From an uncultured Oscillospiraceae bacterium (GTDB taxonomy: Bacteria; Bacillota; Clostridia; Oscillospirales; Oscillospiraceae): DNA of 22,851 bases. A program made the position numbers and the translations under genes. Shown piece by piece: positions 6,702 through 14,011 of the stretch. The DNA lies in contig CAAFMK010000080.1 of the NCBI GenBank assembly GCA_900763995.1, forward strand, positions 1-22,851, in the 5' to 3' direction. A model generated the notes under the pieces. That model had not been told where the DNA came from. It searched no databases and saw only the letters and a program-made list of their open reading frames with translations. Numbering within the stretch: the stretch's first letter is position 1; each line of letters opens with the position of its first letter.

Positions 6702-7253
6702 ATGGCTAACACCCCTAATATGAAGAAGCTGTACCAGGACGAGGTCGCTCCTGCTCTGATGCAGAAGTTTGGCTATAAGTCCACCATGCAGATCCCCCGC
6801 CTGGACAAGATCGTTGTCAATGTGGGCTGCAGCGAGGCCCGGGAGAATCCCAAGGTGCTGGACGCTGTGGTGAATGATCTGACCACCATCACTGGCCAGA
6901 AGGCCATCGTCACCAAGGCTAAGAAGTCCGTGGCTAACTTTAAGCTCCGTGAGGGTATGCCCATCGGCGCTAAGGTTACCCTGCGTGGTGACAAGATGTG
7001 GGAGTTCCTGGATCGTCTGTTCAATGTGGCTCTGCCCCGTGTCCGTGACTTCCGTGGCATTTCCGCTGACGCTTTTGATGGCCGTGGCAACTACGCCCTG
7101 GGCATCAAGGAGCAGCTGATCTTCCCTGAGATCGAGTACGACAAGATCGACAAGATCCGCGGCATGGACATCGTGGTCTGCACCACTGCCCACACAGATG
7201 AGGAGGCCCGCGAGCTGCTCAAGCTTGTTGGCGCTCCCTTCGCCGGCCGCTAA
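6702..7253 (+). CDS. rplE: 50S ribosomal protein L5
   Basis: L5 binds 5S rRNA and contacts the P-site tRNA and S13 across the subunit interface. The 183-residue product has the expected IPRLDKIVVNVGCSEA, GQKAIVTKAKKSVANFKLREG and GRGNYALGIKEQLIFPEI blocks. In E. coli the S8 repressor site lies at the start of this gene; I do not recognise it here, and a structured region lies instead before rpsH. AGGAGG precedes the start. Confidence 0.97.
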   Translation: MANTPNMKKLYQDEVAPALMQKFGYKSTMQIPRLDKIVVNVGCSEARENPKVLDAVVNDLTTITGQKAIVTKAKKSVANFKLREGMPIGAKVTLRGDKMWEFLDRLFNVALPRVRDFRGISADAFDGRGNYALGIKEQLIFPEIEYDKIDKIRGMDIVVCTTAHTDEEARELLKLVGAPFAGR

Positions 7254-7268
7254 GGAGGAGGAAGAGTT

Positions 7269-7454
7269 ATGGCTAAGAAATCTATGATCCTGAAGCAGCA
7301 GGCTGCTCCCAAGTTCTCCAGCCGTCAGTACAACCGCTGCAAGCTGTGCGGCCGTCCTCACGCCTATCTGCGTGACTATGGCATCTGCCGTATCTGCTTC
7401 CGTGAGCTGGCCTACAAGGGCCAGATCCCCGGTGTGAAGAAGGCGTCCTGGTAA
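7269..7454 (+). CDS. rpsN: 30S ribosomal protein S14, zinc-binding (type Z)
   Basis: This is the short 61-residue, zinc-binding form of S14, with C24-x2-C27 and C40-x2-C43 around the conserved GRPHAYLRDYGICRICFRELA segment. It acts late in assembly of the 30S head. Bacteria that meet zinc shortage often carry a second, cysteine-free S14, which is not in this window. It lies 15 bases after rplE. It is the last gene before the 564-base gap and may end a transcription unit. Confidence 0.97.
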   Translation: MAKKSMILKQQAAPKFSSRQYNRCKLCGRPHAYLRDYGICRICFRELAYKGQIPGVKKASW

Positions 7455-7667
7455 ATTTGTGTAGAACAGGGCGGCACGGCGGCACTGAAAAGTGCCTGTC
7501 GTTGCCGCCCCTCTTGCATGGGTTTGGGGATCTGCACCCCATCTCCCCCGCTGGAAAATCAAGGGGAGCCGGGCGGGCAGATCTCACTTTTTGCCGACAT
7601 CAGAGCAGGTTTTCTGAAAAACAGAATAAATATCTACACGCTCTCGCGTGTGCGAGACAGAAAAACC
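7455..7667 (+). other. Non-coding segment after rpsN with large hairpins
   Basis: No convincing gene lies here; short reading frames lack ribosome-binding sites and the codon bias of the neighbours. Two large hairpins occur. The first pairs GGGCGGCA (7469-7476) with TGCCGCCC (7503-7510), with an inner GGCACT/AGTGCC stem capped by GAAA (7487-7490). The second spans 7529-7583 and may be a terminator. A small TCTCGC/GCGAGA hairpin (7642-7657) stands just upstream of the internal promoter. Confidence 0.6.
7529..7592 (+). terminator. Possible terminator after rpsN
   Basis: GATCTGC (7529-7535) pairs with GCAGATC (7577-7583), and inside it CTCCCC (7543-7548) pairs with GGGGAG (7563-7568). A run of five T (7588-7592) follows four bases after the stem. 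The internal loops make it weaker than a classic terminator. Confidence 0.4.
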
Positions 7668-7696
7668 TTGAATTTTCACGGCTTTAGGAGTATAAT
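7668..7696 (+). promoter_or_regulatory. Internal sigma-A promoter upstream of rpsH
   Basis: TTGAAT (7668-7673), a 17-base spacer and a perfect TATAAT (7691-7696) give a strong match to the housekeeping promoter. The start site should be near 7703, with a leader of about 315 bases before rpsH. This would make rpsH and the genes after it partly or wholly independent of the S10 promoter. Confidence 0.8.
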
Positions 7697-7702
7697 AAGG
7701 CG

Positions 7703-8018
7703 TTCGTCCAGGTTGGACGGGCAGAAAAACTCCCCACGCAGCCGTGAGTGCGTTCCCCCGCAGGGCAAAAATGGCGGCTGGGGGGACTTGCCCTGTTGCT
7801 GACATGGGCTGGAGACCGGCGTGAGCACCACGCCCCGTCCGGCAGTCAGTGGCCCAAGGCATAATTCTGGGTCAATCCCGCCACAAGGCGGTTTTGATGA
7901 TATATCGCACCTGCCCCAACCAGGTGCAAAGGCGGTCAACAGGTCGGAAGGTCACCTGCTTTTCGATACCTTACCGTCTGTACCGGATCACCGGTAATCT
8001 AAATAGGAGGTAACACGC
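7703..8018 (+). promoter_or_regulatory. Structured leader of rpsH, candidate cis-regulatory RNA
   Basis: Several good stems occur: CAGGGCAA (7761-7768) with TTGCCCTG (7788-7795); GGCGTG (7818-7823) with CACGCC (7829-7834); CCGCC/GGCGG (7878-7891, followed by TTTT); GCACCTG (7907-7913) with CAGGTGC (7921-7927); and TACCGG/CCGGTA (7981-7996). Some are mutually exclusive: CAGGTG (7921-7926) can pair instead with CACCTG (7953-7958), and TTACCG (7971-7976) with CGGTAA (7992-7997). The last hairpin ends 8 bases before the rpsH Shine-Dalgarno. S8 is the classical regulator of the spc operon in E. coli; a role for S8 here is inference. Confidence 0.55.
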
Positions 8019-8417
8019 ATGCAAATCACCGACCCTATTGCGGATATGCTCACTCGCATCCGCAACGCAAACAACGCCAAGCATGACACTGTGGATGTTC
8101 CTGCATCCAACATGAAGAAGGCCATTGCTCAGACTCTGCTGGATGAGGGCTACATCAAGAACTTCCAGCTCATCGACGATGGCACTCAGGGTGTCATCCG
8201 TATCGCTCTGAAGTACAACGCCGGCAAGGAGAAGGTCATCTCCGGCCTGCGCCGGGTGTCCAAGCCCGGTCTGCGCGTCTACGCTGGCGCTGACGAGCTG
8301 CCCAAGGTTCTGCGCGGCCTGGGTATCGCCATTGTTTCCACATCCAAGGGCATCATGACCGACAAGCAGGCCCGTGCGGCCCATGTCGGCGGCGAAGTCC
8401 TGGCATTTGTCTGGTAA
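8019..8417 (+). CDS. rpsH: 30S ribosomal protein S8
   Basis: S8 organises the central domain of 16S rRNA and represses the spc operon in enterobacteria. The 132-residue product has the family N terminus (DPIADMLTRIRNANNAKH) and the C-terminal VSTSKGIMTDKQARAAHVGGEVLAFVW. AGGAGG (8005-8010) lies 8 bases before the ATG. Here it is the first gene after a private promoter and long leader, an unusual position that suits an autoregulatory role. Confidence 0.97.
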   Translation: MQITDPIADMLTRIRNANNAKHDTVDVPASNMKKAIAQTLLDEGYIKNFQLIDDGTQGVIRIALKYNAGKEKVISGLRRVSKPGLRVYAGADELPKVLRGLGIAIVSTSKGIMTDKQARAAHVGGEVLAFVW

Positions 8418-8431
8418 GGAGGGTTATAGGA

Positions 8432-8977
8432 ATGTCTAGAATTGGTAGAGCTCCTATCGCCATTCCCGCCGGAGTGGAGATTAAGGTAGAGGACAACAAT
8501 GTTGTCACCGTCAAGGGTCCCAAGGGCACCCTGACTCAGCAGTTTAACCCCAACATGGCCATCGCCATGGAGGAGGGCACTGTCCATGTCACCCGTCCCA
8601 ACGACGCTAAGGAGAACCGTGCACTTCACGGCCTGACCCGCACCCTGATCCATAACATGGTGGTGGGTGTGACTGAGGGCTACAAGAAGGAGCTGGACGT
8701 CAACGGCGTTGGCTACCGTGTGGCTAAGGAAGGTGACAAGCTGGTTATGAACCTGGGCTTTTCTCACCAGGTCATCATGGAGGAGATCCCCGGCATCGAG
8801 ATCGAGGTTCCCAACCCCAACAAGATCGTCATCCACGGCTGTGACAAGCAGCAGGTGGGCCAGTTCGCCGCTAAGGTAAGAGAGAAGCGTCCCCCCGAGC
8901 CTTACAAGGGCAAGGGTATCAAGTATACTGACGAGGTCATCCGCCGTAAGGCTGGTAAGACCGGTGCCAAGAAGTAA
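8432..8977 (+). CDS. rplF: 50S ribosomal protein L6
   Basis: L6 lies at the base of the factor-binding stalk near the sarcin-ricin loop. The 181-residue protein shows the two repeated alpha/beta domains of the family, the start MSRIGRAPIAIPAGVEI, and the C-terminal RPPEPYKGKGIKYTDEVIRRKAGKTGAKK signature region. AAGGAGG precedes the ATG, and the gene stands 14 bases after rpsH. Confidence 0.97.
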   Translation: MSRIGRAPIAIPAGVEIKVEDNNVVTVKGPKGTLTQQFNPNMAIAMEEGTVHVTRPNDAKENRALHGLTRTLIHNMVVGVTEGYKKELDVNGVGYRVAKEGDKLVMNLGFSHQVIMEEIPGIEIEVPNPNKIVIHGCDKQQVGQFAAKVREKRPPEPYKGKGIKYTDEVIRRKAGKTGAKK

Positions 8978-8994
8978 GAAGGAGGTGTGCCAAC

Positions 8995-9354
8995 ATGATC
9001 AACAGACCCGATACTCGTTCTCAGCGCATCAAGCGCCACAAGCGCGTGCGTGCTAAGATTTCCGGCACGCCCGAGCGTCCCCGTCTCAATGTCTTCCGCA
9101 GCGGAACCAACATCTACGCCCAGATCATCGACGATGTCAACGGTGTGACCCTGGTTTCCGCTTCTTCCCTGGAGAAGGATTTCAAGGTAGATGGCACCAA
9201 GACCGACGCCGCCAAGCAGGTGGGTGTCAATGTGGCCGAGCGTGCCAAGGCCAAGGGCATCGAGAATGTGGTCTTTGACCGCGGCGGCTATGTGTACCAT
9301 GGTCGTGTGCAGGCTCTGGCCGAGGGCGCCCGTGAGGGCGGCCTGCAGTTCTAA
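8995..9354 (+). CDS. rplR: 50S ribosomal protein L18
   Basis: L18 joins L5 in binding 5S rRNA and anchoring it in the central protuberance. The 119-residue product has the conserved basic N terminus (RIKRHKRVRAKISGTPERPRL), the NVFRSGTNIYAQIIDD strand region and the FDRGGYVYHGRVQALAEGAREGGLQF end. AGGAGG is placed correctly upstream. The sequence is regular throughout. Confidence 0.97.
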   Translation: MINRPDTRSQRIKRHKRVRAKISGTPERPRLNVFRSGTNIYAQIIDDVNGVTLVSASSLEKDFKVDGTKTDAAKQVGVNVAERAKAKGIENVVFDRGGYVYHGRVQALAEGAREGGLQF

Positions 9355-9371
9355 GGGAGGAGGAAGAATAA

Positions 9372-9872
9372 ATGCCTAGATTTGAGAGAGAGCCCAGCGA
9401 GTTCGTTGAAAAGCTGGTCTATCTGAACCGTGTTTCTAAGACCGTCAAGGGCGGCCGTGTGGCCAAGTTCTCCGCCCTGATGGTGGTTGGCGATGAGAAG
9501 GGCCGTGTGGGCTTTGGCCTGGGCAAGGCCGCCGAGGTACCTGAGGCCATCCGCAAGGGCATCGAGGAAGCCAAGAAGAATATGATCACCGTCGCCCTGT
9601 CCGGCACCACCATTCCCCATGAGGTGGTGGGTGAGTTCGGCGCTGGCCGTGTGCTGATGAAGCCCGCCGCCGCTGGTACTGGCGTAATCGCTGGCGGCCC
9701 CGTCCGTGCCGTGATGGAAGCCATCGGCATCAAGGATATCCGTACCAAGTGCCTGCGCTCCAACAATCCGCAGAATGTCGTTTCCGCCACCTTCCAGGGC
9801 CTGAAGGCTCTGCGTACCCCTGAGGAAGTGGCTCGCGTCCGCGGCAAGAGCGTGGAAGAGATCTTGGGTTAA
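9372..9872 (+). CDS. rpsE: 30S ribosomal protein S5
   Basis: S5 contributes to mRNA entry and decoding accuracy, and spectinomycin-resistance changes map to its N-terminal loop in other species. The 166-residue product has the double-stranded RNA-binding-like N-terminal domain (residues about 11-75, with KFSALMVVGDEKGRVGFGLGKA) and the C-terminal domain with the GTGVIAGGPVRAVMEAIGI block. GGAGG lies upstream of the ATG, and rpmD follows after 13 bases. Confidence 0.97.
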   Translation: MPRFEREPSEFVEKLVYLNRVSKTVKGGRVAKFSALMVVGDEKGRVGFGLGKAAEVPEAIRKGIEEAKKNMITVALSGTTIPHEVVGEFGAGRVLMKPAAAGTGVIAGGPVRAVMEAIGIKDIRTKCLRSNNPQNVVSATFQGLKALRTPEEVARVRGKSVEEILG

Positions 9873-9885
9873 GGAGGGCTTAGAA

Positions 9886-10068
9886 ATGGCTAATTTGAAT
9901 ATCAAGCTGGTCAAGAGCCTGAATGGCCGCATCGCCAAGCATAAGGCGACTGCCGAGGCCCTGGGTCTCCGTAAGATCGGCGACACCACTGTGCAGCCCG
10001 ACAACGCTGCCACCCGTGGCAAGATCGCCCATATCGGCTACCTGCTGCAGGTTTCCGAGGAAAAGTAA
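9886..10068 (+). CDS. rpmD: 50S ribosomal protein L30
   Basis: L30 is a small 50S protein of mixed alpha/beta fold. The 60-residue product has the family features: a short first strand (NIKLVKSLNGR), the helix with KATAEALGLRKIGDTTVQPDN and the C-terminal strand GKIAHIGYLLQV. It sits between rpsE and rplO as in other S10-spc clusters, with AAGGAGG at the start. Confidence 0.95.
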   Translation: MANLNIKLVKSLNGRIAKHKATAEALGLRKIGDTTVQPDNAATRGKIAHIGYLLQVSEEK

Positions 10069-10083
10069 AAGGAGGCGTGTGAA

Positions 10084-10524
10084 ATGAATCTTCATGAACT
10101 TTCCCCCGCCGCCGGCTCCAACACCAAGGCCTATCGCAAGGGCCGCGGTGCAGGCTCCGGTAACGGCAAGACTGCTGGCCGTGGACACAAGGGTCAGTGG
10201 GCCCGTTCCGGCGGCGGCGTCCGCGTAGGCTTTGAGGGCGGTCAGATGCCTCTGGTCCGCCGCCTGCCCAAGCGCGGCTTCAACAACATTTTCGCCAAGC
10301 GCCTGGAGTCCGTCAATGTCTCCGTTCTGGAGAAGTTTGAGGACGGCGCTGTGGTCAACGCTCAGACACTGCTGGAGAAGGGCATTCTGTCCAAGTGTGA
10401 GTATGGTGTGAAGATCCTGGGTAATGGTTCCATCACCAAAAAGCTGACCGTTCAGGCTTCCGCTTTCTCTGCCTCTGCCAAGGAAAAAATTGAAGCTGCA
10501 GGTGGTAAGGCGGAGGTGATCTGA
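10084..10524 (+). CDS. rplO: 50S ribosomal protein L15
   Basis: L15 is a late 50S assembly protein with a long glycine-rich N-terminal extension. That extension is visible here (GRGAGSGNGKTAGRGHKGQWARSGG, about residues 22-46) and is followed by the FEGGQMPLVRRLPKRGF signature. The length of 146 residues is normal. The 3' end contains a GGAGGTGAT that serves secY, which starts three bases after this stop. Confidence 0.97.
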   Translation: MNLHELSPAAGSNTKAYRKGRGAGSGNGKTAGRGHKGQWARSGGGVRVGFEGGQMPLVRRLPKRGFNNIFAKRLESVNVSVLEKFEDGAVVNAQTLLEKGILSKCEYGVKILGNGSITKKLTVQASAFSASAKEKIEAAGGKAEVI

Positions 10525-10526
10525 GC

Positions 10527-11921
10527 ATGATCGGGACGATCCGCAACGCCTGGAAGGTGCCCGAGCTGAAGAAGAAGATCCTGTTCACCATCATGGCTCT
10601 GCTGATCTTCCGTCTTGGCTCCGCCATTCCTGTGCCCTATATCGACTCTAAGGCGCTGGATGACTATCTGCAGTCTCAGAGCGGTACCATTTTGGGACTG
10701 ATGAACGCCATGAGCGGCTCTGCCTTCTCTTTGGCTACCATTTTTGCCCTGTCTATTCAGCCCTATATCAACAGCTCGATCATCATTCAGCTGCTGACAG
10801 TGGCCATCCCCGCCCTTGAGCGGATGGCCAAGGAGGGCGGCGAAGAGGGCCGGAAGAAGATCGCTTCCATCACTCGATACACCACCGTGGCCATCGCCCT
10901 GCTCCAGGGCTTCGGCTACTACTCCCTCATCAACAGCTACGGGCTGGTGAGCGGCGGGGAGCTGCCCAAATTCTGGGTGGGTGTTGTTATCGTGCTCTCC
11001 TTCACCGCTGGTTCCGCCTTCTTGATGTGGCTGGGTGAGCAGATCACTGAGTTTGGCATTGGGAATGGTATCTCCATCATTTTGTTTGCTGGTATTGTCT
11101 CCCGGTTCCCTCAGATGGTTTCCGACAGTATTACCGGTGTGACCCACTGGAACAATCTGAACAACGGCACCATCAGTGAAAAGACACTGACTGAGGCTGG
11201 CATGACAGCTGAGCAGGCTGCCCAGAAGATCCAAGACATCCAGGCCAAGGCCCTAGCCCCCTGGATGATCCCTGTCATCATCATCGGTATGCTGGCTCTT
11301 ATCGTGTTTATCGTCTTTATCTCCAACGCCGAGCGCCGTCTGCCTGTGCAGTATGCCAAGCGGGTGGTGGGCCGGAAGATGTACGGTGGACAGTCCACCC
11401 ACATCCCCATGAAGCTGAACATGGCTGGGGTTATGCCCATCATCTTTGCCCAGTCCATTGCCTCCCTGCCCGCCACCATCGGCGCTTTTGCCGGCTGGAC
11501 TGTGGAGAGCGAGGGCTTTGGCGGCGGCATGATGCGCCTGTTCGACCCCAGCAAGGTATTTTATATCGTGCTGTATTTCCTGCTGATCGTAGGCTTCAGC
11601 TATTTCTATGCGACCATGCAGTTCAACCCCATTGAAGTGGCAAACAACCTGAAGAAAAACGGCGGCTTTATCCCCGGCTTCCGTCCTGGAAAGCCCACCG
11701 CCGATTTCATCACAAAGGTTTTGTCCAAGATCACCATGTTTGGCGCACTGTATCTGTCCGTCATCGCCATTGCCCCCATTATCACGGGCAATCTGGTGGG
11801 CTATCATTCTCTGGCCATCGGCGGTACCTCCGTCATCATCGTGGTTGGTGTTGCGCTGGAGACTGTGAAGCAGATGGAGGCCCAGATGCTGATGCGTCAC
11901 TACAAGGGCTTCCTGGAGTAA
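10527..11921 (+). CDS. secY: Preprotein translocase subunit SecY
   Basis: SecY is the protein-conducting channel of the cell membrane and works with SecE, SecG and SecA. The 464-residue protein is strongly hydrophobic, in the pattern of the ten-helix family. Hallmarks include LSIQPYINSSIIIQLL in helix 2 and the FGIGNGISIILFAGIVSR block. The loop after that block (about residues 205-248, containing TEAGMTAEQAAQKIQDI) is longer than in E. coli and should face outward between helices 5 and 6. The cytoplasmic NAERRLPVQYAKRVVGRKMYGG loop and the C-terminal MLMRHYKGFLE are typical. It is probably coupled to rplO, and adk follows 13 bases later. Confidence 0.97.
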   Translation: MIGTIRNAWKVPELKKKILFTIMALLIFRLGSAIPVPYIDSKALDDYLQSQSGTILGLMNAMSGSAFSLATIFALSIQPYINSSIIIQLLTVAIPALERMAKEGGEEGRKKIASITRYTTVAIALLQGFGYYSLINSYGLVSGGELPKFWVGVVIVLSFTAGSAFLMWLGEQITEFGIGNGISIILFAGIVSRFPQMVSDSITGVTHWNNLNNGTISEKTLTEAGMTAEQAAQKIQDIQAKALAPWMIPVIIIGMLALIVFIVFISNAERRLPVQYAKRVVGRKMYGGQSTHIPMKLNMAGVMPIIFAQSIASLPATIGAFAGWTVESEGFGGGMMRLFDPSKVFYIVLYFLLIVGFSYFYATMQFNPIEVANNLKKNGGFIPGFRPGKPTADFITKVLSKITMFGALYLSVIAIAPIITGNLVGYHSLAIGGTSVIIVVGVALETVKQMEAQMLMRHYKGFLE

Positions 11922-11934
11922 GGGAGAACGGCTT

Positions 11935-12573
11935 ATGGGTATGAAGTTGATTTTGCTGGGTGCCCCAGGTGCTGGAAAGGGCACTCAGGCTGAGATTCTC
12001 AGCCAGAAGCTGGGAGTTCCAACCATCTCCACCGGAAATATTCTGCGGGCTGCCATTAAAGCACGCACCCCCCTGGGATTGAAAGTGGAGTCCTATATGA
12101 ACGAAGGCAAGCTGGTTCCAGATTCTGTCATCATTGATATTGTGGTGCAGCGCCTGGAGCAGTCCGACTGCGCAAACGGCTTTATCCTGGACGGGGTGCC
12201 CCGCACCGTTGGCCAGGCTGAGGCACTGGATGCAGCCGGAGTTACCTTTGACCGGGTGCTCTCCATCGAGATCTCCGATCAGGAGATTGAGGAGCGTATG
12301 TCCGGCCGCCGGGTGTGCCAGAGCTGCGGCGCACCCTACCATGTGAAATCAAAGCCCCCCAAGACAGAAGGCATCTGCGACACCTGTGGCGGTGCGTTGG
12401 CCCAGCGGGAGGACGATAAACTCGAGACCGTGCGCAAGCGGCTTGAGGTCTACCACGCTGAGACAGAGCCTTTGAAAGGCTACTACCAGGGGAAAGGGAT
12501 CCTGACCCCTGTGGCCAATCAAAGCACCATTGAAGCCACCACCCAGGTCATTGTGGAGGCGCTGGGTATCTGA
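11935..12573 (+). CDS. adk: Adenylate kinase with zinc-binding LID
   Basis: The enzyme interconverts ATP plus AMP and two ADP in the cytoplasm. The P-loop GAPGAGKGT covers residues 9-17. The LID domain carries C128-x2-C131 and C148-x2-C151, the structural zinc site of Gram-positive long-form kinases, and the protein is 212 residues. The first ATG is preferred to the one two codons later because GGGAG (11922-11926) is 8 bases upstream of it. The stop TGA overlaps the map ATG by one base. The secY-adk-map order is standard for Bacillota. Confidence 0.97.
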   Translation: MGMKLILLGAPGAGKGTQAEILSQKLGVPTISTGNILRAAIKARTPLGLKVESYMNEGKLVPDSVIIDIVVQRLEQSDCANGFILDGVPRTVGQAEALDAAGVTFDRVLSIEISDQEIEERMSGRRVCQSCGAPYHVKSKPPKTEGICDTCGGALAQREDDKLETVRKRLEVYHAETEPLKGYYQGKGILTPVANQSTIEATTQVIVEALGI

Positions 12574-13349
12574 TGGCTTTGGAAATGATTTCACTAAAAT
12601 CCCAAAGAGAAATTGAGGCCATGCGTCGGGCCGGGCGGATCACCGCCCAGGCCCGGGCTCTGGCTGGTTCCATGATCAAGCCGGGGGTGACCACCCATGA
12701 GATCGATACAGCGGTGCGCCGCTTTATTGAGAGCCATGGAGCCAAGCCCTCATTCCTGGGCTATGGCGGATTCCCCGGTTCTGCCTGCATTTCGGTCAAC
12801 GAGGAGGTCATTCATGGCATCCCCGGCCCCCGAAAGCTGAAGGAGGGCGACATTGTCAGTGTGGATGTAGGTGCCTTTATTGGCGGCTTCCACGGGGACT
12901 GTGCCGCAACCTACGCCTGTGGGCAGATCAGCCCTGAGGCACAAAAGCTGATCGATGTGACCCAGCAGAGCTTCTGGGAGGGCATTAAAATGGCCCGCGA
13001 GGGATGCAGAGTGTCCGACATCGGCCACGCAGTTCAGGCCTATGTGGAGTCCCACGGCTTTTCTGTGGTGCGTGACTTTGTAGGTCATGGTGTGGGTGCC
13101 AAGCTCCATGAGCCACCTGAGGTGCGCAACTTCGGCCCAGCCGGCCATGGGCCCAGACTGATGTCTGGGATGACCATTGCGGTGGAGCCCATGGTGTGCG
13201 CTGGGGACTGGCAGGTGAAGGTACTGGCTGATAAGTGGACCACAGTGTCCAAAGACGGATCACTCACCGCCCACTACGAAAACAGCATCCTTATTACGGA
13301 CGGTGATCCGGAGATCCTGACCGTGACTGAGGATGGAGCCTATGTTTGA
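12573..13349 (+). CDS. map: Type I methionine aminopeptidase
   Basis: The enzyme removes the initiator methionine from nascent proteins. All five metal ligands of the family are present: D98, D109, H172, E205 and E236, together with the substrate-contacting H81 and H179. The 258-residue protein has no long N-terminal extension beyond the catalytic domain. It starts on the ATG overlapping the adk stop. Its C terminus overlaps the start of the next small gene, so translation is probably coupled. Confidence 0.97.
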   Translation: MALEMISLKSQREIEAMRRAGRITAQARALAGSMIKPGVTTHEIDTAVRRFIESHGAKPSFLGYGGFPGSACISVNEEVIHGIPGPRKLKEGDIVSVDVGAFIGGFHGDCAATYACGQISPEAQKLIDVTQQSFWEGIKMAREGCRVSDIGHAVQAYVESHGFSVVRDFVGHGVGAKLHEPPEVRNFGPAGHGPRLMSGMTIAVEPMVCAGDWQVKVLADKWTTVSKDGSLTAHYENSILITDGDPEILTVTEDGAYV

Positions 13350-13635
13350 TTACACAGGCCAGATCGTCCGGGCTGAGGCCGGACGGGACACAGGTGGTAT
13401 CTTCTGTGTGATAGGTGTAGACCAGGAGAAGTTTCGTCTGCTCCTGGCGGATGGCAAACGCCGCAAGGTGGGCCATCCCAAGGAAAAAAAGCTGGGACAT
13501 GTCCAGTTTTTGACCAGTACCAAAACACAGTATGACCATCCAGCCATCCAGAAGCTGAAACAGGGAGAACCGGTATCAGACCGGGAACTGAGACGGGCGC
13601 TGGCCGCCTTCAAGGAGGGATTTGAGCTTGGCTAA
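13342..13635 (+). CDS. KOW-domain RNA-binding protein (L14e-like)
   Basis: This 97-residue basic protein belongs to the small KOW/L14e-like family found between map and infA in Bacillota (ybzG position in Bacillus subtilis). The N-terminal stretch YTGQIVRAEAGRDTGGIFCV is the KOW-type strand pair, followed by a lysine-rich part (KRRKVGHPKEKKLGHVQF) and a helical C terminus. Its role is not established. The ATG at 13342 is preferred: GAGG (13329-13332) lies 9 bases away. An ATG at 13333 would add three residues but abuts that site. It overlaps map by 8 bases and infA by 8. Confidence 0.85.
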   Translation: MFDYTGQIVRAEAGRDTGGIFCVIGVDQEKFRLLLADGKRRKVGHPKEKKLGHVQFLTSTKTQYDHPAIQKLKQGEPVSDRELRRALAAFKEGFELG

Positions 13636-13846
13636 AGACGATATGATCGAGTTAGAGGGCGTCGTGACCGAGGCCCTGCCCAATACCACATTCAATGTGG
13701 ATATCGGAAACGGCCACATTATCCTGGCACATATCTCCGGGAAGCTGCGTATGAACTTCATCCGCATCCTGCCTGGAGACAAGGTGACCATTCAGATGTC
13801 GCCATACGATCTGACCAGAGGCCGGATCACATGGCGATCCAAGTAA
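13628..13846 (+). CDS. infA: Translation initiation factor IF-1, TTG start
   Basis: IF-1 occupies the A site of the 30S subunit during initiation. The S1-like OB fold is evident: DDMIELEGVVTEALPNTTFNV, then GHIILAHISGKLRMNFIRIL and the invariant SPYDLTRGRITWR. I choose the TTG at 13628, which gives exactly 72 residues beginning (M)AKDD, as in other IF-1 proteins, and lies 9 bases from AAGGAGG (13612-13618). The TTG at 13622 is only 3 bases from that site. A TTG start may lower expression compared with neighbouring ribosomal genes. Confidence 0.95.
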   Translation: MAKDDMIELEGVVTEALPNTTFNVDIGNGHIILAHISGKLRMNFIRILPGDKVTIQMSPYDLTRGRITWRSK

Positions 13847-14011
13847 GTAAGTATTAACGACCGAATTATCTGACCGTGTTTGAAGCCTTGCCTTCAAAAG
13901 AGCGCGGCCAAAGACCACCATGAGGTGGCGTGTGCATCGGGAACACAGCCTGAAGCCCACAGTGGTCAGATGATGAGGGGCCATCAAGGCATTCATCAGG
14001 AGGTTTTAACA
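13847..14011 (+). promoter_or_regulatory. Structured infA-rpmJ intergenic region
   Basis: Hairpins include TTTGAAG (13879-13885) with CTTCAAA (13892-13898), and CCACC (13915-13919) with GGTGG (13924-13928). The latter competes with a longer-range pairing of GACCAC (13913-13918) and GTGGTC (13962-13967). No promoter or terminator is evident. In E. coli the alpha operon is controlled by S4 through a pseudoknot before rpsM; this gap lies in the equivalent place, one gene earlier, but similarity was not tested. Confidence 0.45.

Noticed and set aside
7457..7862. Small proteins in the rpsN-rpsH gap
   Set aside because: Short frames on both strands have no ribosome-binding site, no neighbouring codon bias, and overlap the hairpins and promoter.
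13622..13627. Upstream TTG start of infA adding two residues
   Set aside because: It is 3 bases from the Shine-Dalgarno; the TTG at 13628 has proper spacing and gives the standard 72-residue IF-1.
13880..14011. N-terminal extension of L36
   Set aside because: The in-frame ATG at 13880 would add 44 residues unlike any L36 and lacks a ribosome site; the ATG at 14012 gives the canonical protein.
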